Shown piece after piece: positions 56,475 through 64,000 of a stretch of 64,000 nt of DNA. Made by a program: the position numbers and the translations under genes. The notes under the pieces were generated by a model. That model was not told the DNA's origin. It searched no databases and saw only the letters and a list, made by a program, of their open reading frames with translations. The stretch comes from Photobacterium sp. DA100. Lineage in GTDB: Bacteria; Pseudomonadota; Gammaproteobacteria; Enterobacterales; Vibrionaceae. Position 1 is the first letter of the stretch. The number at the start of each line of letters is the position of its first letter. The stretch covers positions 1,736,001 to 1,800,000 of the forward strand of contig NZ_CP119423.1 in assembly GCF_029223585.1 (NCBI RefSeq), in the 5' to 3' direction.

Positions 56475-57548
56475 CTATTGCGCTTGAAAGATATGGGTAT
56501 GATTCTTGGACATGTTCACGTAATGGAAGTGACCACGCTCGAGCTGAAGCTCGCGCAATTCGCGAATAGGCACATCAACTTTAAGTATGTTGCCTTGATA
56601 CGCACCTTGGAGTTTGCACTCGGCACGGACAAAGGTGCCCTGGAATTCCAATTCTTCAATCTGAACAGGGAAGCTCGAATCGCTCTTCTTGCCGATTTCC
56701 AAAAAGTGAAGATCTTCTGGGCGCAGGCCCAATTCCACTTGCTGACCACGCTCTAGTGCATCACAAGGCTTGGGCAGCAATGATTCACCGATTCTGATTT
56801 GGTTATCACTGACTACGGAAGCCGGTATAAAGTTCATGTTACCGACAAAGTCCGCAACGAAGCGCGAAGCTGGGTTTTGGTAGATTTCCTGCGGCGTGCC
56901 AACCTGTTCGATAACACCGTGGTTCATCACCACAATGCGATCGGCCATCGCGAGAGCTTCGTCCTGGTCGTGGGTCACCATAATGGTGGTTATACCCAGC
57001 TGGCGCTGCAGGCGACGTATTTCTTCTCGGAGGTGAGATCGCACTTTTGCATCCAGGGCAGACAAAGGTTCATCGAGCAGTAACAAGCCTGGCGATAATG
57101 ATAGTGCGCGGGCGAGGGCAACTCGCTGCTGTTGGCCTCCAGAGAGTTGGTTAGGATATTTTCCCCCGGAGTCTGGCAAGCCGATAACATTCAACCAATG
57201 ACTGACGGTGTCGTTGACGGTTTTGTTGTCTTTCCCTTGGTTACGCAGGCCTAGGCTGATGTTATCCGCTACAGTCAGGTTTGGGAACAGGGCATAGGAC
57301 TGGAAGACAATGCCGAAGTCACGCTTTTCAGGGGCAAGGAAAGTCGTTTCTTTATCGCCTTGGGTGATCTTGCCTGAAGACGCCAGATCCAATCCGGCAA
57401 TGGCACGTAGCAAGGTAGTTTTACCGCACCCTGACGGGCCTAGGAAGCAAACAAATTCGCCTTTATGAATATCAAGGGAAATGTCGTTCAGCGCAGTAAA
57501 CTGTCCATATTGCTTGCTGACATTTTCAATCTTCAGATACGTTTCCAT
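56475..57548 (-). CDS. phnT: 2-aminoethylphosphonate ABC transporter ATP-binding protein
   Basis: A 357-residue ATPase. Walker A is GPSGCGKTTLLRAIAG near residue 37, the signature NQLSGGQQQRVALARAL, Walker B LLLLDEPLSALDAK, and the switch His in IMVTHDQDEA. A C-terminal TOBE-like domain (about 240-357) follows. First gene of phnT-phnU-phnR. A perfect TTTGGTATATACCAAA palindrome lies 18 bases upstream of the start. Confidence 0.9.
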   Translation of the reverse strand: METYLKIENVSKQYGQFTALNDISLDIHKGEFVCFLGPSGCGKTTLLRAIAGLDLASSGKITQGDKETTFLAPEKRDFGIVFQSYALFPNLTVADNISLGLRNQGKDNKTVNDTVSHWLNVIGLPDSGGKYPNQLSGGQQQRVALARALSLSPGLLLLDEPLSALDAKVRSHLREEIRRLQRQLGITTIMVTHDQDEALAMADRIVVMNHGVIEQVGTPQEIYQNPASRFVADFVGNMNFIPASVVSDNQIRIGESLLPKPCDALERGQQVELGLRPEDLHFLEIGKKSDSSFPVQIEELEFQGTFVRAECKLQGAYQGNILKVDVPIRELRELQLERGHFHYVNMSKNHTHIFQAQ

Positions 57549-57760
57549 GGTTCTAACTCACTTTATTTGGTATATACCAAAATTAATTGCAGTCAGTTAC
57601 AGTTAAATGACATGGATTTTACGAAAAAAAGAATATTGTTTTCTGGAAAAAAATTTCTGTTGGTTCATACTTAACGATTACTGAATATCGCATTCTTTTG
57701 CCATGCTAAAAAAGAATTTGATTAGGGTGCCTCGTTTTCATCTTGTCAAATTGATATTCT
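57549..57760. other. phnT upstream region
   Basis: About 210 AT-rich bases holding the phnT promoter and operator, up to the edge of the inverted-repeat element. No gene seen. Confidence 0.5.
57566..57581. promoter_or_regulatory. Putative PhnR operator before phnT
   Basis: TTTGGTATATACCAAA is a perfect 16-base palindrome, 18 bases upstream of the phnT start codon. Confidence 0.8.
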
Positions 57761-58025
57761 TATACCCAAGCTACCTCAAGATGCAGTTTCAGCGAGAATT
57801 TCTAATCTTATAGACAAGGCATTGTTTTGAAGATCTAGTGGCTCTAAATCGAAAAACAATAACGCGGTATAGAAGCTTAGAAAATTCGTTCTTCGGGAGG
57901 GTGTCAGCGCATTCACTCCCTCGTTGAAGCTATTTGAAAGGGAATGCCATTCCTGCAAAGCTTCGCCTTGGATTGAATCCGCTGGCAACCCTCTGAATTC
58001 TGCTTCTTGAGGTAACTTGGGTATA
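57761..58025. mobile_element. 265-bp MITE-like inverted-repeat element
   Basis: The left end TATACCCAAGCTACCTCAAG and the right end, read on the other strand as TATACCCAAGTTACCTCAAG, match over about 25 bases with a few changes and continue as AGCAG-type sequence. The interior has no transposase and no plausible gene. I recall ends of this type as dispersed in vibrio and Photobacterium genomes. No clear target duplication is visible; TTCT occurs near both ends but is offset by one base. Confidence 0.7.
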
Positions 58026-58077
58026 GTTCTAGACCTTTTATTCTATTCTTGTGTTTTTTTGATTGAGGCAAAGCATC

Positions 58078-58236
58078 ATGGAAAGAAAAATGTTGATCCG
58101 TAATATTTCTTATATGGAACGTGAGCTGTCGGAAATGAAAAAAGAACTGGCTAAACTGGATGCTCAAAACGAGCAACAAGAAGGGCTGGAAAGCCATGAG
58201 GGAATGGTGGCTCGCCAACCTTATTTCCAGCTTTAA
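58078..58236 (+). CDS. Small unannotated ORF, 52 residues, coiled-coil-like
   Basis: An ATG with GAGG ten bases upstream opens 52 codons. The product starts MERKMLIRNISYMERELSEM and has leucine and methionine spacing that suggests a short coiled coil in its first 40 residues; it is rich in Glu, Gln and Lys. It lies 52 bases past the MITE-like element, opposite to phnT and phnS. I do not recognise a family. It may be real, but small size and lack of comparison keep confidence low. Confidence 0.45.
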   Translation: MERKMLIRNISYMERELSEMKKELAKLDAQNEQQEGLESHEGMVARQPYFQL

Positions 58237-58288
58237 ATACCATTGATTTAAATATATTGATACATTACATATTTAATAGGTATAAAAC

Positions 58289-58319
58289 AAAAATAGCGTG
58301 ACAGCATTACCGTCACGCT
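58289..58319 (-). terminator. Terminator of phnS
   Basis: On the minus strand AGCGTGAC pairs with GTCACGCT across a 9-base loop and is followed by ATTTTTGTTTT. Confidence 0.85.
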
Positions 58320-58361
58320 CAGCGTATTCATTGTTATCTGCTCGTGATAATACAAAGTAGA

Positions 58362-59375
58362 TTATGAACGTGGCTCAGACTTAGCATCAAATCGGTCAGA
58401 CCAAGTCTTCAGCACATCTTCTCTGCTAGCCGCCATCTTGCCAAAGTCCATATCAACCATTGCGTTTTCTACATCAGGATAGTTGTTAACTGCTGCGTTG
58501 ATCGCCTTATGGCCAACAACCGGATAGAACGCATTGTAAAGCTTGTTCGCTTCTTCAGAGATGGACCAGTCTACAAGACGCTTGGCAGCATCGGATTCGG
58601 TATTTACCAGACCAACGGCTTCAGCTTCCCAGCCCACGCCTCCTTTGGGCATGATAATGTCGATGGGCGCACCTTGTGTTTTCAGGGTGGCACCGCGGAT
58701 TGCCATTGAAATACCAATAGCCACTTCTCCCATAGCAGCCTGCACACACGGTTTTGAGCCCGAGTGGGTGTAGTGGGCGATGTTACCGTCCAGTTGTTCC
58801 ATATACTGCCATGCTGGTTTCTCTCCCATAGACTGGATCCACGCGGATACCTGCATGTAGCCCGTGCCAGAAGAGGCTGGGTTTGGCATCGCAATATGGC
58901 CTTTGTATTCAGGCTTTAGCAGATCTTCCCAGCTGTCTGGCTTGGACAGACCTTTTTGCTCGGCAACAATCTCGTTGAAACATACGGCATTAAAAAATGC
59001 ATCGTTACCGAACCAAGCTTTGTTTTGTTGCGGGTCAACTAGATTTGCACGGATTTGATCAAGACCTTCCGGTGTGTATGGCTTCAGTACACCTTCTTCT
59101 TTAAGAAGCGCCATGGAAGAGCCGGCTAGGCCCCATACCACGTCAGCGTGGGGGTTATTTTTTTCGGCCAACAGTTTTGCAGTCATGATCCCGGTTGAAT
59201 CACGTACCCAGTTAATTTTGATATCTGGGTTAGCTTGCTCAAAACCATTTTTGAATTTAGCCAACATGTCTGTCTCGAAAGCGGTATACACCGTTAGTTC
59301 CTCGGCAGCAAATGCAGAAGAAGCGGAAAGAGCTGCTATTGCAGTAAGAGGGGTAATCATCCAACGGTTTTTCAT
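58362..59375 (-). CDS. phnS: 2-aminoethylphosphonate-binding periplasmic protein
   Basis: A 337-residue solute-binding protein with a signal peptide of about 23 residues (cleavage at AFA-AEEL). The fold is of the iron(III)/putrescine-type binding class: LTVYTAFETDMLAKFKNGFEQ, WVRDSTGIMTAKLLAE, ADVVWGLAGSSMALLKEEG, PNPASSGTGYMQVSAW and GVGWEAEAVGLV. Context and the DST/SGT phosphate-contact-like stretches favour AEP. It is separated from phnT by the MITE-like element and a small ORF, has its own operator and terminator, and so is transcribed alone. Confidence 0.88.
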   Translation of the reverse strand: MKNRWMITPLTAIAALSASSAFAAEELTVYTAFETDMLAKFKNGFEQANPDIKINWVRDSTGIMTAKLLAEKNNPHADVVWGLAGSSMALLKEEGVLKPYTPEGLDQIRANLVDPQQNKAWFGNDAFFNAVCFNEIVAEQKGLSKPDSWEDLLKPEYKGHIAMPNPASSGTGYMQVSAWIQSMGEKPAWQYMEQLDGNIAHYTHSGSKPCVQAAMGEVAIGISMAIRGATLKTQGAPIDIIMPKGGVGWEAEAVGLVNTESDAAKRLVDWSISEEANKLYNAFYPVVGHKAINAAVNNYPDVENAMVDMDFGKMAASREDVLKTWSDRFDAKSEPRS

Positions 59376-59429
59376 TTTTTCATCTCCATGAATTTTTGGC
59401 TGACCGAGCCAGAGGGTTTAATTGTATTG

Positions 59430-59445
59430 CTTGGTCTGTACCAGA
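59430..59445. promoter_or_regulatory. Putative PhnR operator before phnS
   Basis: CTTGGTCTGTACCAGA keeps the core TTGGTNTRTACCA, 54 bases before the phnS start in the divergent phnS/phnW gap. Confidence 0.7.
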
Positions 59446-59657
59446 TTGTTTCGACATGGAAGATGCTAGGCAGGAAATATGACACTTCAATGATTGCGAT
59501 ATTTCAGTTTACTAACAATTTTATTGGTTATTTTTGACAGCAATAACTCAGAGGTAAATAAAGGAGAGAAGCGAAAAACGACAAAACATGAAGCTTTTGT
59601 TAATTGTTGGGTCTGGGGATTTACAGCAATTTGGCAAGATCGTTATAGTTCGTCGTA

Positions 59658-59673
59658 ACTGGTATAGTCCAAT
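59658..59673. promoter_or_regulatory. Putative PhnR operator before phnW
   Basis: ACTGGTATAGTCCAAT is one base off the mycobacterial PhnF core TGGTATAGACCA. It lies 13 bases before the phnW ATG. Confidence 0.65.
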
Positions 59674-59686
59674 TGGAATCAAGATA

Positions 59687-60793
59687 ATGGAAAACTTGGA
59701 TAATCAATATTTGCTACTGACCCCGGGGCCGCTGTCAACGAGCCGTACTGTTCGCGAAGCCATGCTGAAAGACTGGTGTACTTGGGATGATGAATACAAT
59801 AAAGGTATTGTAGAAGTGATCCGTGAGCAGTTAGTTGAGTTGGCCACGGGTGTTGAAGGTTATACAAGTGTGTTGATGCAGGGCAGCGGCACAGCATCGG
59901 TTGAAGCCACAATCGGTACCGTTGTTCCTGCAAACGCAAAACTGCTGGTGGTTAACAATGGTGCGTACGGTGAGCGTATTGGTCAGATTGCACACTACCT
60001 AAACATTGCACACACCATTATTGAGCTTGGTGAAGTGGCGCAGCCATCTGCTGAGCAAGTGGTAGAAATCCTAGATAGCGATGCGAGTATTACCCATGTT
60101 GCTATGGTGCACTGCGAAACGACAACAGGGATGTTAAACCCAGTGGAAGCTGTGTGCGATGTGGTGAAATCTCGCAATAAGATCATGATCTTAGATGCCA
60201 TGTCGAGTTTTGGCGGTATCCCATTGGATATCGGTAAACTGGGGATCGACTTTATGATCAGCTCAGCCAACAAGTGTATTCAGGGTGTGCCTGGCTTTGG
60301 CTTTGTCATTGCAAAACAAACTGAGCTGGAAAAGTGCGCAGGCCGTGCCCGTTCATTGTCTCTGGATCTTTATGATCAATGGCTGTGTATGGAGAAGAAC
60401 CATGGCAAGTGGCGTTTCACTTCTCCAACCCATACAGTACGCGCTTTCCATCAGGCCCTGCAAGAACTGCAAGACGAAGGCGGGGTAGAAGCACGCTATC
60501 AGCGTTATGCGTCTAACCAACTGATCTTGGTTGCCGGGATGGAAAAACTGGGCTTCAAATGCTTGCTGGATAAGTCATTGCACTCTCCGATTATTACTTC
60601 TTTCTATTCGCCGGAAGCAGACGAATATGACTTTAAAAAATTCTACAACCTGCTGAAAGAAAAAGGGTTTGTTATCTACCCAGGCAAAGTGTCAAATGCT
60701 GATTGCTTTCGTATCGGTAACATTGGTGATGTTCATAATGAAGATATGCATCGTCTGATTGACGCGATCGAAGCGTCTATGTACTGGGCATAA
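59687..60793 (+). CDS. phnW: 2-aminoethylphosphonate-pyruvate transaminase
   Basis: A 368-residue class V aminotransferase converting AEP plus pyruvate into phosphonoacetaldehyde plus alanine. It starts [19 protein letters not shown], includes [40 protein letters not shown] and the PLP Lys in [15 protein letters not shown] (residue 196 by my count). The frame extends 33 codons upstream without homology; ATG 59687 is typical. First gene of phnW-pbfA-phnX. Confidence 0.95.
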   Translation: MENLDNQYLLLTPGPLSTSRTVREAMLKDWCTWDDEYNKGIVEVIREQLVELATGVEGYTSVLMQGSGTASVEATIGTVVPANAKLLVVNNGAYGERIGQIAHYLNIAHTIIELGEVAQPSAEQVVEILDSDASITHVAMVHCETTTGMLNPVEAVCDVVKSRNKIMILDAMSSFGGIPLDIGKLGIDFMISSANKCIQGVPGFGFVIAKQTELEKCAGRARSLSLDLYDQWLCMEKNHGKWRFTSPTHTVRAFHQALQELQDEGGVEARYQRYASNQLILVAGMEKLGFKCLLDKSLHSPIITSFYSPEADEYDFKKFYNLLKEKGFVIYPGKVSNADCFRIGNIGDVHNEDMHRLIDAIEASMYWA

Positions 60794-60803
60794 GGGAAGC
60801 GTA

Positions 60804-62195
60804 ATGACTCAGATAACGACATCTCAGCAACACGGTTCGGCGCTATCGGAACAGTCATTGCGAAGTGAAGGAGATACCAATATTACGCCAGCTCGTGTCG
60901 CATGGACAAACAGTATTGCTGATCAAAAAACGCAGCAGATGCTGAAGGAAGATAGTCAGTTTTTCTTGCATCAAGCTATGTCGACGCCATGCCTGGATGC
61001 CCTGGTAGGTGCCGATGGGATCTATATTGAAGATGCTGCCGGAAAAAAATACATGGATTTCCACGGTAACAATGTCCATCAATTGGGTTATGGACATCCC
61101 CATGTTGTTGGCCGTATCAAACAACAACTGGCGGAGTTGCCATTTTCGCCGCGTCGCTTTACCAACCAGACAGCCATTGATTGTGCAAAAAAGCTGACAG
61201 ATATCGCCGGTGGCGATCTCAATCGCGTGCTGTTTGCGCCGGGCGGCACCTCGGTCATTGGTATGGCGTTGAAACTCGCCCGTTATGTGACTGGAAACTA
61301 CAAGGTAGTGTCTTTGTGGGACTCATTCCATGGCGCTTCCCTTGATGCCATTTCAGTTGGCGGCGAAGCATGCTTCCGTGAGGGGATGGGCCCTTTGATG
61401 GCGGGCGTAGAGCGTATTCCACCCGCAGTAAGTTATCGTGGCGCATTTCCATCGAATGACGGCAGCGATGTTCACTATGCTGATTACTTGGAATATGTGA
61501 TCGAAAAAGAAGGGGGCATAGGCGCTTTTATTGCTGAGGGTATTCGCAATACCGATGTGCAGGTACCGAGCAGAGCGTACTGGAAGCGCATCCGTGAAAT
61601 TTGTGACAAGCACAATGTCATGCTGATCATTGACGATATTCCAAATGGTATGGGACGTAGTGGAAACTGGTTCACTTACCAGGAATTTGGCATCGAACCG
61701 GACATTCTTTGTATCGGTAAAGGATTAGGCGGTGGGGTCGTACCTATCGCAGCCATGATCACTAAAGATAAGTACAACACGGCATCGCATGTTTCACTGG
61801 GTCACTACACCCACGAAAAATCTCCGGTCGGTTGTGCTGCTGCACTGGCAACGATTGAGGTGATTGAACAACAAAACTTGTTGACCAAAGTGAAGAGTGA
61901 TGAAGCGTACATGCGAGATCGCCTAGAAGGAATGAAACAGAAATATCCACTGATAGGAGATGTTCGAGGCGTCGGTTTGCTTTGGGGGGTAGAGCTTGTT
62001 ACTTGCCGTGAGACCAAAGAGCGCGCACTTCAACAAGCGGAACAAGTGATGTATCGATGTCTTGAATTAGGGATGAGTTTCAAAGTGTCACAGGGTAACG
62101 TTCTGCAGTTAAGCCCACCATTGATTATCGAGCGTGATGATCTTGCTCGTGCGATGGATATGGTAGAGCAGGCCATCAGTGAAGTTCAAAGCTAG
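60804..62195 (+). CDS. pbfA: (R)-1-hydroxy-2-aminoethylphosphonate ammonia-lyase
   Basis: A 463-residue class III aminotransferase-fold PLP enzyme. Motifs are DFHGNNVHQLGYGHP, FAPGGTSVIGMALKLAR, IIDDIPNGMGRSGNWF and the PLP Lys in CIGKGLGGGVVP (residue 306). PbfA, described from Vibrio, converts 1-hydroxy-AEP to phosphonoacetaldehyde and ammonia, feeding PhnX. Its place between phnW and phnX is the diagnostic one. AGGGA precedes ATG 60804, 10 bp after phnW. A plain AEP transaminase or another class III enzyme is the alternative. Confidence 0.88.
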   Translation: MTQITTSQQHGSALSEQSLRSEGDTNITPARVAWTNSIADQKTQQMLKEDSQFFLHQAMSTPCLDALVGADGIYIEDAAGKKYMDFHGNNVHQLGYGHPHVVGRIKQQLAELPFSPRRFTNQTAIDCAKKLTDIAGGDLNRVLFAPGGTSVIGMALKLARYVTGNYKVVSLWDSFHGASLDAISVGGEACFREGMGPLMAGVERIPPAVSYRGAFPSNDGSDVHYADYLEYVIEKEGGIGAFIAEGIRNTDVQVPSRAYWKRIREICDKHNVMLIIDDIPNGMGRSGNWFTYQEFGIEPDILCIGKGLGGGVVPIAAMITKDKYNTASHVSLGHYTHEKSPVGCAAALATIEVIEQQNLLTKVKSDEAYMRDRLEGMKQKYPLIGDVRGVGLLWGVELVTCRETKERALQQAEQVMYRCLELGMSFKVSQGNVLQLSPPLIIERDDLARAMDMVEQAISEVQS

Positions 62196-62290
62196 TAGTT
62201 AATGGCAATCACCATCTATTGAACCATTTGAGACCTTGCTGGCCGCCAAAGGTGTTGCCAGCAGGTAAAGAGATTTAAAAGGAAGAGAAA

Positions 62291-63103
62291 ATGACTAAAC
62301 AAGTTCAGGCAGTAATTTTTGATTGGGCCGGCACCGTTGTAGATTTTGGCTCGTTCGCACCAACCACCATTTTTGTAGAAGCATTCCGGCGCGAATACGG
62401 CTTTGATATTTCACTGACTGAAGCGCGTGTACCAATGGGGCTGGGTAAGTGGGATCACATAAAAGCGGTTGGTGAAATGCCTGAAGTCAGCCAACGTTGG
62501 CAGGACAAGTTCGGCCAGCCAATGCAGAAAGAAGATATCGATAAAATCTACCAAACTTTCATGCCACTTCAGATTGCCAAAGTGGGTGAGCATGCTGATT
62601 TGATCCCAGGGGCAAAAGCGGTGATTGATGGTCTTCGTGAAGAGGGGATCAAAATTGGTTCATGTACCGGTTACCCGCGAGAGGTACTTGATAAGTTGCT
62701 CCCAGCGGCAAAAGACAAAGGCTATAGCCCTGATTGCGCAGTAGCAACCGATGACCTTGCTGCGGGAGGCCGTCCTGCACCATACATGGTACTGCAGAAC
62801 ATGATCGAGCTTGCGGTAACTGATGTGAAAGCGTGCATCAAGGTTGATGACTCTGTGCCTGGTATTACTGAAGGCCTGAACGCAGGCATGTGGACCGTTG
62901 CATTGTTGCTGTCTGGTAATGAGGCGGGCTTGACCCAGGCTGAGTTCGAACAAGCTGACGAAGCGACACTTGCTGGTGCACGAGCAAAAGCTATCGATGC
63001 CTTTGCCCATTCTGGTGCACATTACCAAATCGATACTATTGCGGATTTGCCGGAAGTGGTCGCAGATATCGAGCGTCGTTTGGCTGCGGGTGAGCGGCCA
63101 TAG
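62291..63103 (+). CDS. phnX: Phosphonoacetaldehyde hydrolase (phosphonatase)
   Basis: A 270-residue HAD-superfamily enzyme splitting phosphonoacetaldehyde into acetaldehyde and phosphate. The nucleophile Asp11 is in VIFDWAGTVVDFG. The Schiff-base Lys53 is in VPMGLGKWDHI, as in the Bacillus enzyme. GSCTGYPREVLD and IKVDDSVPGITEGLNAGMW complete the HAD motifs. AAAAGGAAG precedes the ATG. It ends the operon and has a terminator. Confidence 0.95.
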   Translation: MTKQVQAVIFDWAGTVVDFGSFAPTTIFVEAFRREYGFDISLTEARVPMGLGKWDHIKAVGEMPEVSQRWQDKFGQPMQKEDIDKIYQTFMPLQIAKVGEHADLIPGAKAVIDGLREEGIKIGSCTGYPREVLDKLLPAAKDKGYSPDCAVATDDLAAGGRPAPYMVLQNMIELAVTDVKACIKVDDSVPGITEGLNAGMWTVALLLSGNEAGLTQAEFEQADEATLAGARAKAIDAFAHSGAHYQIDTIADLPEVVADIERRLAAGERP

Positions 63104-63198
63104 CTGCCCATTGATAGTGCCTTGACGTCATAATAACGATGGTGGATAAACTGATCTCCTAGTGATGTTAAAATTGCACGATCTATCCCGGATATAAG

Positions 63199-63239
63199 TT
63201 GCCCTTTTGGTGCGGTCATACATCAAAAGGGCATTTTTT
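63199..63239 (+). terminator. Terminator after phnX
   Basis: The stem GCCCTTTTG with CAAAAGGGC has a 14-base loop and is followed by ATTTTTT. Confidence 0.85.
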
Positions 63240-63397
63240 GTGCAATGCTCTGAATCGCCTCCCCATTTTGGTGCGCAAAGGGATGTAAGTGTTTATTGAA
63301 TGAATTTAATCACTTTATTTCAATGCCTTGCTTATCGTCACTTATGGCGTGAATTTTGCTTTTAACTCTCTGTCGATTTTAGCGCTAGGGGGAGAAT
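63240..63397 (+). promoter_or_regulatory. glgC upstream region
   Basis: AT-rich sequence between the phnX terminator and glgC; no operator recognised. GGGGGAG just before the ATG is the ribosome site. Confidence 0.5.
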
Positions 63398-64000
63398 ATG
63401 AAAAAGGAAGCGATCACCGTTATTTTGGCTGGTGGAGTAGGCTCAAGGCTGTCACCTTTAACTGACCATAGAGCCAAGCCAGCTGTACCATTTGGCGGAA
63501 AATACCGAATTATTGATTTTACACTGACCAACTGCCTGCATTCTGGTTTGCGTCGTGTGCTCGTGTTGACCCAATATAAGTCTCATTCCCTGCAAAAACA
63601 CCTGCGTGATGGTTGGTCGATATTCAACCCTGAGCTTGGTGAGTATATAACTGCAGTACCACCCCAGATGCGCACGGGTGAAAGCTGGTATCAAGGTACT
63701 GCTGATGCTATTTATCAGAATCTCTACTTGTTGACCCGCAGTGAAGCAAAATATGTAGTGGTACTATCTGGCGATCATATTTACCGTATGGACTACGAGC
63801 CAATGCTAAAGCAGCATGTTGAAAATGAAGCTGATTTGACCGTTGCCTGTATGGAAGTTCCCAAGTCTGAAGCTCATGCTTTCGGTGTAATGTCCATCGA
63901 TGAATACCAGCGCGTGTATTCATTTACCGAAAAACCAGAGGCTCCTCAATCACTTCCTAACAATCCTGATGCCTGTCTGGCATCAATGGGAATCTATATT
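63398..64000 (+). CDS. glgC: Glucose-1-phosphate adenylyltransferase, 3' end outside window
   Basis: 201 codons are present and the frame stays open to the edge. The product starts MKKEAITVILAGGVGSRLSP and continues with AKPAVPFGGKYRIIDF, the nucleotide- and activator-binding region of ADP-glucose pyrophosphorylase, then QGTADAIYQN and VVLSGDHIYRMDY. It makes ADP-glucose for glycogen synthesis. A full enzyme has about 405-430 residues, so roughly half is missing here. The ATG is preceded by GGGGGAG. Confidence 0.93.
   Translation, partial: MKKEAITVILAGGVGSRLSPLTDHRAKPAVPFGGKYRIIDFTLTNCLHSGLRRVLVLTQYKSHSLQKHLRDGWSIFNPELGEYITAVPPQMRTGESWYQGTADAIYQNLYLLTRSEAKYVVVLSGDHIYRMDYEPMLKQHVENEADLTVACMEVPKSEAHAFGVMSIDEYQRVYSFTEKPEAPQSLPNNPDACLASMGIYI

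Noticed and set aside
57776..58218. Minus-strand frames across the MITE-like element
   Set aside because: They span the inverted-repeat element or run antisense to the better 58078 ORF, with no domain.
1..64000. tRNA, rRNA, prophage or intact insertion sequence
   Set aside because: None recognised on either strand; no integrase or transposase frame seen.

Overview
The window reads as chromosomal DNA of a marine gammaproteobacterium of the family Vibrionaceae, most likely Photobacterium or a close relative. This is inferred from gene content: a GlyGly-CTERM-like surface protein, SelO, a YjjI/YjjW pair, ecotin, a phnW-pbfA-phnX cluster, and a short inverted-repeat element of a type I associate with vibrios. 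No rRNA, tRNA, CRISPR array, prophage or intact insertion sequence was seen. Both edges cut genes: a giant repeat protein on the left and glgC on the right.

Layout. 1-9.4 kb: the 3' part of a giant secreted protein with 19 near-identical 92-residue units, then cadherin-like units, a GlyGly-CTERM-like segment and, in the same frame, a signal-peptide-like segment and a beta-barrel. 9.5-21.9 kb: mostly housekeeping genes (selO, an unknown membrane protein, a CvfB-like S1 protein, an OppA-like binding protein, a MarC-family protein, a lipoprotein, moeA-moeB, folE, LysR and AraC regulators). 22.0-26.9 kb: aldehyde dehydrogenase, acyl-CoA ligase and GMC oxidoreductase, which resembles an alcohol-to-acyl-CoA pathway under the divergent AraC regulator. 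26.9-33.5 kb: yjjI-yjjW, an L,D-transpeptidase, a phospholipase D-type lipoprotein and ecotin. 34.1-38.3 kb: a PLP decarboxylase plus amidohydrolase pair, then an alx/terC gene behind a probable yybP-ykoY manganese riboswitch.

41.6-53.7 kb is a polyamine island. A minus-strand run puuD-puuR-puuC-puuB-aguB-aguA-gabD-gabT and a divergent puuA plus NhaC-type transporter together encode every step from agmatine through putrescine and GABA to succinate. Three boxes resembling the PuuR operator lie in the divergent promoter region.

53.8-63.1 kb is a 2-aminoethylphosphonate (AEP) island: phnR, a fused-permease ABC transporter (phnU, phnT, phnS) and phnW-pbfA-phnX. A TTTGGTNTATACCAAA-type palindrome sits before phnT, phnS and phnW. 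The same palindrome sits before the FAD oxidoreductase at 38.3 kb, which lies outside the island. This makes that gene a likely remote member of the PhnR regulon acting on an aminophosphonate. A 265-bp MITE-like element and an unannotated 52-codon ORF lie between phnT and phnS.
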